From positions 1 to 64,000 of the forward strand of contig NZ_JBKFGH010000016.1 of assembly GCF_051233475.1 (NCBI RefSeq): a stretch of 64,000 nucleotides of DNA, given 5' to 3'. Below are positions 8,222 to 16,483 of this stretch, one piece after another. The notes under the pieces were generated by a model. That model did not search any database and had not been told where the DNA came from. It saw nothing but the letters and a program-made list of their open reading frames with translations. Position 1 is the stretch's first letter. Each line of letters starts with the position of its first letter. A program made the translations under genes and the position numbers. This DNA comes from Bacillus_BU sp051233475. Its GTDB lineage: Bacteria; Bacillota; Bacilli; Bacillales; Cytobacillaceae.

Positions 8222-9313
8222 ATGACATCAATCATCGTCATTTCTATTATTATTGGACTGTTAATTTATAGTTTGATTTCTTTTTACATTGGTTATAATG
8301 GCTGGGCATGGCTTAAGTCTACTTTTTTAGCAAAATATAAAAAAACCTATATTTGTGTAATGATTCTTCTATCTCTGTCCCTTTTTGCAGGAAGATTATT
8401 ACCTTTTGCTTTTTTGGAATGGATCAGTGGATATTGGATGGCTGTTTTTGGCTATAGCTTAATGATTCTTCCTTTGGCCAATATCATCTATTTTATCCTT
8501 AAAAAGAACCATAAGTTTTGGATCGGAATAGGGGTTATAGTCCTTTATTCATTCATTTTTATCTATGGTACTTACAATGCCTGGACCCCAGTGGTAAGAA
8601 CGTATGAGATTGAAATCGATAAGAAAACAAATCTAAAAGACTTAAAGATTTTCATGGCCTCGGATATTCATTTGAGTGGTGTAGTTGGAACTAAGCATTT
8701 AGAGCGGTTAGTAAAGCTCGTTGATGCGGAAGACCCGGATATTGTTTTACTGCCGGGTGATATCATTAATGACAATATCGAACAATATCAAAAACAAAAT
8801 ATGAGCGATGTCTTTAAAAAAATTGATGCTCCGCTAGGTGTTTACGCTGTTCTTGGCAATCACGATTATTATGGAAATGATGATCAGAAGATTCTAGCGG
8901 AAATGGAAAAAATCGGTGTTGGTGTTCTAATGGATGAATTTATCAATATTGGCGATTATTTTTATTTAGCCGGCAGGAAGGAACATACCGATAATAGTCG
9001 AAAAGAACTAAGTAAGTATTTTAAAGGCTTGGATAAAAGCAAGCCGATTATTATGATGGACCATCAGCCGAAGGATTTAACTGAAGCCAAGGAAAATGGG
9101 GTGGATCTTCTTGTCTCAGGACATACACACCGTGGTCAAATCGCTCCTGCTAATTTCATTACGGATCGAATTTATGAAAATGATTGGGGACATATGCAAA
9201 AAGGAAGCTTTCATTCAATCGTCTCCTCCGGGTTTGGGTTATGGGGTCCTCCGCTTAGAATTGGTACTCAGGCTGAAGTGATGGTTATAAATGTTAAGTT
9301 TGTAGGGAAATAA
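8222..9313 (+). CDS. membrane-anchored metallophosphoesterase (YkuE-like)
   Basis: The product is 363 residues. Four hydrophobic segments fill residues 3-115, followed by a calcineurin-type phosphoesterase domain with all metal-ligand blocks: DIH (148-150), GD (179-180), GNHD (212-215) and GHTHRGQ near 299. The family hydrolyses phosphomonoesters or diesters with two metal ions; YkuE-type members act at the cell surface. Here the topology is not decided, and the catalytic part could be extracellular. The bluB gene follows after 14 bases and is probably co-transcribed. Confidence 0.85.
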   Translation: MTSIIVISIIIGLLIYSLISFYIGYNGWAWLKSTFLAKYKKTYICVMILLSLSLFAGRLLPFAFLEWISGYWMAVFGYSLMILPLANIIYFILKKNHKFWIGIGVIVLYSFIFIYGTYNAWTPVVRTYEIEIDKKTNLKDLKIFMASDIHLSGVVGTKHLERLVKLVDAEDPDIVLLPGDIINDNIEQYQKQNMSDVFKKIDAPLGVYAVLGNHDYYGNDDQKILAEMEKIGVGVLMDEFINIGDYFYLAGRKEHTDNSRKELSKYFKGLDKSKPIIMMDHQPKDLTEAKENGVDLLVSGHTHRGQIAPANFITDRIYENDWGHMQKGSFHSIVSSGFGLWGPPLRIGTQAEVMVINVKFVGK

Positions 9314-9327
9314 TTAGGGGGGATTAT

Positions 9328-9975
9328 ATGTTTAGTCATGGTGAAAGAGAATCTATTTACAAAGTCATTTATCACAGAAGGGATATTCGCAGTTTTTTAC
9401 CAGATCCGATTCCTGATGAGACGATAAATCGAATTCTTAATGCTGCTCATCATGCGCCATCAGTTGGATTCAGCCAACCTTGGAATTTTATTTTAGTTAC
9501 TTCAGCGGAAACAAAAGAACGATTAGCATGGGCAGCCGATAAAGAAAGAAGAGCTCTAGCGATTCATTATGAAGCGGAGGGAGAAAAAGAAACGAAATTC
9601 CTCGGTTTAAAAATTGAAGGACTAAAAGAGGCGCCGTTAACCATTTGTGTGACGTGTGACCCGACGAGAGGCGGATCCCATGTATTAGGACGAAATTCCA
9701 TTCCGGAGACCGACGCTCTTTCCACGGCGTGCGCCATTCAAAACATGTGGCTCGCAGCTACTGCTGAAGGACTTGCTATGGGCTGGGTAAGCTTTTATAA
9801 AAAGAATGATGTTCGCGACATTCTTGAAATCCCGCCGCATATTGACCCATTAGCACTTATTTCAATTGGCTATACAGATCAATATCCAGCTAAACCATTA
9901 TTAGAGTTGGCAAATTGGGAAAAACGTCATGAATTAGAACCGCTAATTTTTAATAATAAATGGGGAGAAAAATAA
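9328..9975 (+). CDS. bluB: 5,6-dimethylbenzimidazole synthase BluB
   Basis: This is a 215-residue flavin-destructase/nitroreductase-fold protein. BluB fragments FMNH2 with O2 to give 5,6-dimethylbenzimidazole, the lower ligand of cobalamin. The diagnostic block RRDIRSFLPDPIPDE (residues 17-31), the AHHAPSVGFSQPWNF block (40-54), and APLTICVTCDPTRGG (about 98-112) match BluB rather than generic nitroreductases. A strong RBS (AGGGGGGA) is present. No other cobalamin gene and no B12 riboswitch lie nearby, so it probably serves lower-ligand supply from a distance. Confidence 0.88.
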   Translation: MFSHGERESIYKVIYHRRDIRSFLPDPIPDETINRILNAAHHAPSVGFSQPWNFILVTSAETKERLAWAADKERRALAIHYEAEGEKETKFLGLKIEGLKEAPLTICVTCDPTRGGSHVLGRNSIPETDALSTACAIQNMWLAATAEGLAMGWVSFYKKNDVRDILEIPPHIDPLALISIGYTDQYPAKPLLELANWEKRHELEPLIFNNKWGEK

Positions 9976-10005
9976 GTTTATCCTTTGTGATCGTCTTAGA
10001 CGATT

Positions 10006-10040
10006 CAAAAAACCGTCATAAGTGGATGACGGTTTTTTGA
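10006..10040 (+). terminator. intrinsic terminator after bluB
   Basis: AAAAAACCGTCAT and ATGACGGTTTTTT surround AAGTGG. A symmetrical A/T flank makes it usable in both directions. Confidence 0.9.
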
Positions 10041-10073
10041 ACTTTCTTCTTTGGAACAATGGCTTGTCTTATA

Positions 10074-10295
10074 TTATGAAGTTCTTTCTTCTTGCTCATC
10101 AATATAAATAAGCGAGCTTCTTTTAATCCAATATTGGAAATTATCGACGGGAAAAACACCTCTGCATGTAGAATTTTGCATTTGGACGACGATGCTTCCA
10201 GGTGTAACTTCTACAATCTTTAATTTTTCCGCGTTGCTTAAGTTTGGCACAAAGCTGCTTTTTATTTCAAACTCCATATCGTTCACTAAATCCAT
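10074..10295 (-). CDS. small hypothetical protein
   Basis: This is a 73-residue soluble protein with no recognised family. The ATG at 10295 is chosen because CAGGGGGA lies nine bases upstream; the TTG three codons earlier is too close to that RBS. It has two cysteines at most and no membrane segment. It is convergent with bluB, sharing the 10006-10040 terminator region, and divergent from the potassium channel gene. Confidence 0.65.
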   Translation of the reverse strand: MDLVNDMEFEIKSSFVPNLSNAEKLKIVEVTPGSIVVQMQNSTCRGVFPVDNFQYWIKRSSLIYIDEQEERTS

Positions 10296-10506
10296 TATTT
10301 GCAATCCCCCTGAATGATAATATACTTTAACAGAATGCCATTATTATTTTCTCCAATATTTAAAGGTTTATCCATTTATTGGATGGATCTTAATGACATT
10401 ATTCAACAAGTATATTATCATTTTGACAAAAGGGCAAAGTAATAGAAGCTATACAAAACTCTAAAAGGTTACATCTACTCATTCTAATGTCAGGAGCATA
10501 ATACAA

Positions 10507-11877
10507 ATGGAAAAAGGTTTACCGTTAGAACGCAGTTTTAAGAGTTCTTCTAAGTTGATCCGAATTAATCCGGCTCAAACATTGTCACTAGGATTTTTAG
10601 GTCTTATCGGAATTGGCACGTTTTTACTCATGTTGCCATTCGCTACGAAAGACAGACATCATTTATCATTTATTGATGCCTTATTCGAGGCTACATCAGC
10701 CGTTTGTGTGACTGGTTTGGTTGTTACGGATACTGAAACGACGTTTACGATATTCGGTCAAATTGTTTTAATGGTGCTAATTCAAATTGGCGGGCTTGGT
10801 TTTATGACAATCGGAATCCTGATTGCTCTTTTTCTAGGGAAAAATATCGGTTTACAAGGAAGACTAATGATTCAGGAATCGTTAAACCAGCTAACATTAG
10901 CGGGTATGGTTAGATTGGTTAAATTCGTAGTCGGTTTTACGTTTATAGTCGAAGGAATTGGAGCAGTGATTTTAGCAGCACGCTGGGCAAGTGATTTTGG
11001 ACTTCCTAAGGCTCTTTATCTAGGTTTGTTTCATTCGATTTCCGCTTTTAATAATGCCGGCTTTGACATTATGGGAGATTTTCGCAGCTTGACCGAATAT
11101 GTCGGTGATTTCACTGTGATAATGACGATTAGTTCGTTGCTGATTATCGGTGGAATCGGTTATACAGTTATTTTGGATATTTTGAGAAAAAAATCTTTAA
11201 AGAAGCTTTCCTTACATACGAAATTGGTCTTGATTATGACTTTGATACTTAATGTGGTTGGTACGGTCCTCATTTTGATCTTAGAATATAACAATCCTGG
11301 GACACTTGGTGGATTAGGGTTAAAGGATAAAATCTTAGGAGCTTATTTCCATGGTGTTGTTCCGAGGACGGCTGGTTTTAATTCTTTGAATACTGCTGAA
11401 TTAAGCTTGAGTTCTCAATTTGTTACAATGGTGCTGATGTTTATTGGCGGGGGCTCAGGAGGAACTGCGGGTGGAATTAAAGTATCAACCTTTGTGATTA
11501 TTATCCTAGCCGTTTGGACCTTAATTAGAGGAAAAGAAGAGGTCAATATCATGGAAAGGCGGATTCCTAAGGAACTTATCTTTAGAGCCTTTTCGATAAC
11601 AGTATATTCTTTATTTGTTGTCTTTTTAATTTTATTTATTTTAACAATAACCGAAAACGCACCTTTAAATGTGCTGATATTTGAAGTGATTTCTGCGTTT
11701 GGTACGGTTGGTATGTCGATGGGGCTGACTCCGGATCTTAGCTTGCCTGGCAAGGTGATTATTGCCTTTTTAATGTTTATTGGTAGGGTAGGACCGCTTA
11801 CGATTGCCTTTGCGCTCGCAAAAGCAAAAAAGAAAGTGCCGCTTAAATATGTGGAAGAGAAGATTATGATTGGGTAA
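10507..11877 (+). CDS. KtrB/KtrD-type potassium uptake channel
   Basis: This is a 456-residue TrkH/Ktr-family membrane protein with four M1-P-M2 repeats. The selectivity-filter regions are visible: SAVCVTGLV (about 66-74), FNNAGFDIMG (about 182-191), RTAGFNSL (about 290-297) and FGTVGMSMG (about 399-407). A gating loop with GGGSGGTAGGIK lies near 316-327. Length and sequence match KtrB/KtrD of Bacillus. The cytoplasmic KtrA/KtrC RCK partner is not next door, which favours the solitary KtrD type. The RBS is AGGAGC. I see no c-di-AMP riboswitch upstream. Confidence 0.9.
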   Translation: MEKGLPLERSFKSSSKLIRINPAQTLSLGFLGLIGIGTFLLMLPFATKDRHHLSFIDALFEATSAVCVTGLVVTDTETTFTIFGQIVLMVLIQIGGLGFMTIGILIALFLGKNIGLQGRLMIQESLNQLTLAGMVRLVKFVVGFTFIVEGIGAVILAARWASDFGLPKALYLGLFHSISAFNNAGFDIMGDFRSLTEYVGDFTVIMTISSLLIIGGIGYTVILDILRKKSLKKLSLHTKLVLIMTLILNVVGTVLILILEYNNPGTLGGLGLKDKILGAYFHGVVPRTAGFNSLNTAELSLSSQFVTMVLMFIGGGSGGTAGGIKVSTFVIIILAVWTLIRGKEEVNIMERRIPKELIFRAFSITVYSLFVVFLILFILTITENAPLNVLIFEVISAFGTVGMSMGLTPDLSLPGKVIIAFLMFIGRVGPLTIAFALAKAKKKVPLKYVEEKIMIG

Positions 11878-11917
11878 CGGTTTGGAAGTTTGCGACGGCA
11901 ATCGACTCTTGGAATTA

Positions 11918-12200
11918 AGCGGACATACGATCTGTTATTTTGCCTAAAAATCGCCATTTCGCTTTTTAGCGGACATACATTCCGTTATATGCTTTAAAAA
12001 TCGCCATTTCGCTTTTTAGCGGACATACGTTCCGTAATATGCCTTAAAAATCGCCATTTCGCTTTTTAACGGACATACGTTCCGTTATTTAGCAAAAAGC
12101 AGCTCATTTTGCTTCAGATTTTCACAAATAACGTACTTGATGTCCGGATAATGTTTCCTAACAAGCATTTTTAAGAAAATAACGGATTTAATGTCCGCAA
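11918..12200. repeat. ~50-bp unit array, four forward then two reverse units (locus B)
   Basis: Forward units begin at GGACATAC 11921, 11971, 12021 and 12071, an exact 50-base period. Each reads GGACATACnTTCCGTTAT and then a conserved spacer ending ATCGCCATTTCGCTTTTTA. Reverse-complement units end TGTCCG at 12141-12146 and 12192-12197 (period 51). It is the largest of the three loci. It fills the space between the channel gene and the terminator at 12241 and contains no gene. Confidence 0.8.
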
Positions 12201-12240
12201 AAAAAATTATCCAAACAAAATTGTATAGATTTTACACAAA

Positions 12241-12275
12241 AAAAGCATGGACTTACATTATCCATGCATTTTTTG
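12241..12275. terminator. bidirectional terminator between channel and GDPD genes
   Basis: GCATGGA and TCCATGC enclose CTTACATTA, with AAAAAAAG on the left and ATTTTTTG on the right. It serves the minus-strand phosphodiesterase gene and any read-through from the array. Confidence 0.8.
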
Positions 12276-12330
12276 TGCGCTTTTTATATACTTAATCGGA
12301 ATTACTTAAAGCAACTCAGAAAGTCTTTTT

Positions 12331-13308
12331 TCATTTTTGAAAAATCGGTCCAATTTTATCAATTCGATTGGTCCAAATGCCTCCCGAATAGTGAGGAGGG
12401 AGCCGTTTTAGATCTTTGGCATTATCAAAACCTTCCGACCACCCGCCATCGCCAGCAACGACCATAACTCGAGTGTCCGCAGCCTCCATTCGATTAAGGA
12501 ATTTGTTTGGCCAACCCCATAACCATGGTGCAATCGTTTCGGGAATATGTAATTGAGTACGCTCACAAGCGGAAGGTACGTATCCGGTCCAGCCGACAGC
12601 CATATAAGGAATTAAACAGCTTTTCATCGTGGATTTTGACATTACTCGAAGATGTGGCAGCTTTTCCTTAACCGCTTCAACCGGTTCATCTCCACCATAT
12701 ACAGTTAGGTGACTTAAGCGTTTATCGGGGAGTTTAGTCAAAGCTTGAGCAAGAAGCTTACCTTCCTCTGGATCGTTACTTTTCACATGAATTAAAAATT
12801 CTTGTTCAGGAAAATAGTCGAAAACCTCATCTAGAGAAGGGATAAGCCCAATTCCTTGCCCGCGAAACGGGTATGTTTTCCCTTTATCAGCAGTGTATCC
12901 GAACCCAATATCTAATTGCTTCAGCTCTGCCATTGTTTTTTCTCTTGTTATTCCTTTGCCGTCCGTTCTGCAATCGAGGGTCCAATCATGAAAAACGGCA
13001 ATATTTCCGTCGGTAGTTGGTTGGATATCGAATTCAACAATTTCAGCACCTGATTTAAAGGCTGCTTCCATTGAAGGAATGGTGTTTTCTAAAAATGAAT
13101 GTTCCGGCTTATAGATTCTCTCCGCAGTGCATGTTTCTCCGGTGATTCCTGACATCGGAAACGTTTGGGCCATCCCCCGATGTGCTAATAATAAAGGAGC
13201 TTTATTGTTTTCCTTCGATAACAGGGAGCTGTTATTTAAATAAATAAAAGCTATTAAAAGAATCAAAAAGTAGAATAATCTTTTGCTAAATTTCTTAAAT
13301 CTTTTCAT
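12331..13308 (-). CDS. glycerophosphodiester phosphodiesterase, membrane-anchored
   Basis: The product is 325 residues. An N-terminal hydrophobic anchor (about 12-27) is followed by a GDPD TIM barrel: LLAHRGMA (about 40-47), the EFD block (about 91-93), and FHDWTLDC (about 105-112). The enzyme cleaves glycerophosphodiesters to glycerol-3-phosphate and an alcohol; the anchor suggests action at the outer membrane face or wall. I chose the ATG at 13308, five bases after GGAGG; a GTG at 13323 overlaps that RBS. The unusual tail rich in Trp (WLWGWPNKF) resembles plant-type or YqiK-related GDPDs. It is monocistronic. Confidence 0.85.
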   Translation of the reverse strand: MKRFKKFSKRLFYFLILLIAFIYLNNSSLLSKENNKAPLLLAHRGMAQTFPMSGITGETCTAERIYKPEHSFLENTIPSMEAAFKSGAEIVEFDIQPTTDGNIAVFHDWTLDCRTDGKGITREKTMAELKQLDIGFGYTADKGKTYPFRGQGIGLIPSLDEVFDYFPEQEFLIHVKSNDPEEGKLLAQALTKLPDKRLSHLTVYGGDEPVEAVKEKLPHLRVMSKSTMKSCLIPYMAVGWTGYVPSACERTQLHIPETIAPWLWGWPNKFLNRMEAADTRVMVVAGDGGWSEGFDNAKDLKRLPPHYSGGIWTNRIDKIGPIFQK

Positions 13309-13383
13309 GGGGCCTCCAAGCACGGTTTGAAAAATAAATTCTAATAATAGCTTAACATAAAAAAATAGCGTAGGTTAGCTACG

Positions 13384-13599
13384 CTAAAGTTTTTGCATCT
13401 CCGCATCAAATAATTGTTTTTGGCGCGTAATAATATTAATCGCCTGATCCGAAATATGACTTAATTCTTGATACAAGGATTTAGAAGACTGGTTATCTCC
13501 TTCTTGTACCTCCTCAAATATTTGTTCGGCTAGTTGTCGTCTTTTATGGCCAATTTCCCTTAATTCATCTCCAAGTTGCTCGAGTTGTTCGCGATCCAT
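13384..13599 (-). CDS. small coiled-coil hypothetical protein
   Basis: This is a 71-residue, charged, entirely helical-looking protein with heptad-like leucines in the first half (LEQLGDELREIGHKRRQLAEQI) and no cysteines or membrane segment. The RBS GAGGAGG is well placed before the ATG. I do not recognise the family. Such short helical proteins are common in spore formers and often of unknown role. Confidence 0.65.
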   Translation of the reverse strand: MDREQLEQLGDELREIGHKRRQLAEQIFEEVQEGDNQSSKSLYQELSHISDQAINIITRQKQLFDAEMQKL

Positions 13600-13665
13600 T
13601 GAGTAACCTCCTCGAAACGAAATGGTTCACTACCTTCTTGCTTATTATGAACGGACAAATATGTA

Positions 13666-14523
13666 TTATTCTTTTGGACCCGAAACTGTTTTCGAAATTT
13701 TATTTAATATAATCGATTCAAGCATCTTCCACGGAAGAATGGATTTCAAAAATAGGTTCATTTTTACCCCTTTGCCGATTGGATATCTAAGCTTAGGGCG
13801 GTTCGATTGTAAGGCAATTTGTGCAACCAACCGAGCAACCTCCTGAGGGTCACCATGTTTTGTTTTTCCTGCTTTAATTTCTTCCACAATTCCGTTTAAA
13901 TAGGAGCGATAGGGGGAATCTGCTTTCATTTCGATCGCATCGACACTCGCCCAAATATTCGTTTGATAGGAACCCGGTTCCACAAGGACGACATCGATTC
14001 CGTAGGGACGTAATTCGAGCCTTAGACTTTCGCTGTAACCCTCAAGTGCATGCTTTGAGGCTGTGTAAGGGGATAAGCCAGGAAACCCAAATCTGCCGCT
14101 AATACTGCTCATATTAATAATTCGACCATGACCTTGTGCACGCATGATCGGGAGGATTGCCTGTGTAACGGCAATAACACCAAAAAAGTTTGTTTCAAAT
14201 TGGCTTCGGTATTCTTCAATCGGGATTTCCTCGCTAAATCCTCCAAGCGCGAATCCGGCATTATTTAATAGCATATCAACATTTCGATAGTGAGACAGTG
14301 CCTTTTTCAATTGATGGATTGAATCACGTGAAGTAACATCGAGTGGATGTAGTGTGATGAGGTTAAAAACATCATTTTTCTTTGCCAGGTTTATAAGAGT
14401 TTCAGCGCTTTCTACATTTCGCATTGTGGCGATTACATGAAAGCCTGCCTTTGCAAGCTCGATCGTACAAAACATTCCGAAACCTCTGGATGCTCCGGTA
14501 ACAATTGCTGTTTTCCTGCTCAT
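13666..14523 (-). CDS. short-chain dehydrogenase/reductase (YusZ-like)
   Basis: This is a 285-residue classical SDR. It has a cofactor motif TGASRGFG (9-16), NNAG near 87-90, a catalytic Ser in MSSISG (about 139), and YTASK (about 152-156). It oxidises or reduces an alcohol/ketone with NAD(P); Arg in the glycine motif and the MRN after strand 2 would fit NADP preference, an inference. The substrate is unknown; length and sequence resemble B. subtilis YusZ. The RBS AGGAGA is good. It forms a single-gene unit. Confidence 0.85.
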   Translation of the reverse strand: MSRKTAIVTGASRGFGMFCTIELAKAGFHVIATMRNVESAETLINLAKKNDVFNLITLHPLDVTSRDSIHQLKKALSHYRNVDMLLNNAGFALGGFSEEIPIEEYRSQFETNFFGVIAVTQAILPIMRAQGHGRIINMSSISGRFGFPGLSPYTASKHALEGYSESLRLELRPYGIDVVLVEPGSYQTNIWASVDAIEMKADSPYRSYLNGIVEEIKAGKTKHGDPQEVARLVAQIALQSNRPKLRYPIGKGVKMNLFLKSILPWKMLESIILNKISKTVSGPKE

Positions 14524-14627
14524 TTATTTCTCCTTCACATGCTCTTTTTCTATATTCTAAACTGGAAGCTTGGGTATTCGCAACGAAATAACATGCAGAA
14601 AAGGGGGTGAAGAGAAGGATAAAATGT

Positions 14628-14660
14628 AAAGCGGTCTAACATTCATTTGACCGCTTTTAT
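14628..14660. terminator. intrinsic terminator downstream of the 46-residue gene
   Basis: AAAGCGGTC and GACCGCTTT form a 9-bp stem around TAACATTCATTT. The T-run is better on the plus strand, so its direction is uncertain. Confidence 0.6.
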
Positions 14661-14702
14661 TGTTCAATCGAGGTAAAGAAACTGAAGCATAATGTGTAAT
14701 AT

Positions 14703-14843
14703 CTATTTTTTCTTCAAATTTTTTTGGAGATCCTTTTTTGTTATTTCGCTTCTAATATTCGTTTCGCTATCGAATTCAGTGTTATGTTTTATGTTGTTAG
14801 GATATTTACTTCTTCGTTCACGGTTATCATTTTTATTGGTCAC
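14703..14843 (-). CDS. 46-residue hydrophilic small protein
   Basis: A GTG start at 14843 follows a near-perfect AAAGGAGG by eight bases and opens a 46-codon frame to a TAG, followed by a hairpin. The product starts MTNKNDNRERRSKY and ends in a Lys-rich helix-like tail (KKDLQKNLKKK). It is strongly basic and Asn/Lys-rich. Its composition and its position next to a SASP gene suggest a spore-related or minor small protein, but I do not recognise it. The RBS and compact frame are the main evidence. Confidence 0.6.
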   Translation of the reverse strand: MTNKNDNRERRSKYPNNIKHNTEFDSETNIRSEITKKDLQKNLKKK

Positions 14844-14915
14844 TTGATAAAACCTCCTTTCACGAACTATATTTTGTTCATCGTTTATTTTTTATTCTCA
14901 TGAAGCTTTTCAATG

Positions 14916-14940
14916 AAAGAGACCCAAAAAAGGGTCTCTT
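14916..14940 (-). terminator. terminator of the SASP gene
   Basis: AAGAGACCC and GGGTCTCTT flank a six-A loop, with TTTCATTG following on the minus strand. It lies just after the stop of the SASP gene. Confidence 0.7.
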
Positions 14941-14955
14941 CGATAAGAATCAACG

Positions 14956-15150
14956 TTATTGCCCTTGTTGATTTCTTAATGATTGTTCTGCGTAGGCGAT
15001 CAAACGTTTTGTCATCTCGCCACCGACAGAACCGTTAGCTCGTGCGGTCGTATCAGCACCAAGTTGAACTCCAAACTCGTTGGCAATTTCCTCTTTCATC
15101 TGCTCAAGAGCATTTTCCGATCCTGGAACCAAAAGTTTGTTTCTTGCCAT
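14956..15150 (-). CDS. alpha/beta-type small acid-soluble spore protein
   Basis: The product is 64 residues. It carries the family landmarks: the GPR protease cleavage region EIANEFG (about 21-27) and the DNA-binding block ARANGSVGGEMTKRL (about 36-50). These proteins coat spore DNA, hold it in A-like form and confer UV and heat resistance; they are made in the forespore under sigma-G and degraded on germination. An RBS (GGGAGTGATG) precedes the ATG. It is the clearest evidence that the organism sporulates. Confidence 0.95.
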   Translation of the reverse strand: MARNKLLVPGSENALEQMKEEIANEFGVQLGADTTARANGSVGGEMTKRLIAYAEQSLRNQQGQ

Positions 15151-15332
15151 GATACATCACTCCCGACGAATAGGATTGAGCTATTTTAAGACATAGCTCT
15201 TTTTTAATTTGGTTTGAATGAACTAGGAACATGAAAGGTAAATAGTTACAAAAAACAAATTATCGGATAAAAATTTCGCCTTTATGAAAATTCACAATTG
15301 TAATACTTGTTATTTTATGGTACTTTTTCTTT

Positions 15333-15394
15333 ATGTTAACTAAAATAGAGTTAAGGTTAACGAAACTCGAAAATTTAGTGCAAAAGGTTAACAT
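15333..15394 (+). promoter_or_regulatory. BirA (biotin repressor) operator upstream of bioB
   Basis: Two GTTAAC half-sites at 15335-15340 and 15356-15361 are separated by exactly 15 bases, the spacing in the B. subtilis bio operator. Flanks TATGTTAACT and AGGTTAACGA match its dyad. A third AAGGTTAACA half-site lies at 15385-15393. BirA carrying biotinyl-AMP is expected to bind here and shut off bioB. Confidence 0.85.
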
Positions 15395-15427
15395 CTTACT
15401 TTTTAGAGAAGAAAAGGGGAAACAAAC

Positions 15428-16423
15428 ATGGAAGTTTTATCAAAGAAAGACTGGAGAAAATTAGCGGAAGACATTATTGGTGGTTACCAAATAAGTGAGG
15501 AAGAGGCACTGGCAATTGTTCAGGCAGGGGATGATGAAGTGCTAGAAATATTGAACGCTGCGTTTATCATTCGGAAGCACTATTTTGGTAAAAAAGTAAA
15601 ATTAAACATGATCATTAATACAAAATCAGGACTTTGTGCGGAGGATTGTGGTTATTGCTCGCAGTCCATTGTTTCGGATGCACCAATTGAAAAATACGGT
15701 TGGTTAACGAAGGAAGAAATTATTGATGGTGCGCAGGAGTCGATTCGCCGAAAAGCAGGTACATACTGTATTGTTGCCTCTGGTCGCCGTCCAACCGATA
15801 AGGAAATTGATCACGTCGTTGAAGCGGTTGAAGAAATCCGCAAAACGACCGATCTTAAAATATGCTGCTGTTTAGGTTTCCTTAATGAGGAACATGCGAA
15901 AAAGCTATCAGAAGCCGGTGTCCATCGCTACAATCATAACCTTAATACAAGTAAGGGAAATTACGAAAATGTTTGCTCTACTCATACATATGAGGATCGT
16001 GTTGATACAGTAGAAACCGCAAAAGGAGCCGGGATGTCACCTTGTTCCGGTGCTATTTTTGGAATGGGTGAATCTGATGTGGAAGCGGTACAGGTTGCCA
16101 TGACATTACGTCAATTAGATACCGATTCTATTCCGTGTAACTTTTTAAATGCGATTGATGGGACGCCTTTAGAAGGTCAGAAGCATTTGAATCCGCGTAG
16201 ATGCTTAAAGCTCCTTTCGATGATGAGATTTGTAAATCCTGCAAAGGAAATTCGTATGGCCGGGGGACGGGAGGTCAATCTTCGTTCAATGCAAGTCATG
16301 GGTCTCTATGCAGCAAATTCCATTTTTGTTGGAGATTATTTAACCACTGCGGGTCAGGAGCCTACAGCTGACTGGGGCATGATTGAAGATTTAGGCTTTG
16401 AAATTGAGGAATGTGCTCTTTAA
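15428..16423 (+). CDS. bioB: biotin synthase BioB
   Basis: This is a 331-residue radical-SAM enzyme. It inserts sulfur into dethiobiotin to make biotin, using a [4Fe-4S] cluster held by Cys70, Cys74 and Cys77 (CAEDCGYC) and a second [2Fe-2S] cluster. The family landmark YNHNLNTS is present near 178-185, and GMGES follows near 215. Length is normal. It is preceded by a good RBS (AAAAGGGGAAA) and a BirA operator. No bioA, bioD or bioF is next to it, so the cell either keeps those elsewhere or imports dethiobiotin. A terminator follows at once. Confidence 0.96.
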   Translation: MEVLSKKDWRKLAEDIIGGYQISEEEALAIVQAGDDEVLEILNAAFIIRKHYFGKKVKLNMIINTKSGLCAEDCGYCSQSIVSDAPIEKYGWLTKEEIIDGAQESIRRKAGTYCIVASGRRPTDKEIDHVVEAVEEIRKTTDLKICCCLGFLNEEHAKKLSEAGVHRYNHNLNTSKGNYENVCSTHTYEDRVDTVETAKGAGMSPCSGAIFGMGESDVEAVQVAMTLRQLDTDSIPCNFLNAIDGTPLEGQKHLNPRRCLKLLSMMRFVNPAKEIRMAGGREVNLRSMQVMGLYAANSIFVGDYLTTAGQEPTADWGMIEDLGFEIEECAL

Positions 16424-16442
16424 TTTATATTCTAGCCTAAAT

Positions 16443-16480
16443 GAAAAACCGCCAGGCCCTATAGCATTGGCGGTTTTTCC
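16443..16480. terminator. bidirectional terminator between bioB and the Gly/Tyr/Arg-rich gene
   Basis: AAAAACCGCCA and TGGCGGTTTTT enclose a 12-base loop. Both flanks are A/T runs, so it serves both convergent genes. Confidence 0.88.
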
Positions 16481-16483
16481 CCA

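Noticed and set aside
9200..9327. cobalamin riboswitch before bluB
   Set aside because: No conserved B12-box sequence is visible and the gap to the upstream gene is only 14 bases.
11918..12200. CRISPR-like array of 50-base period
   Set aside because: The intervening sequence is repeated too, and units occur in both orientations at one locus.
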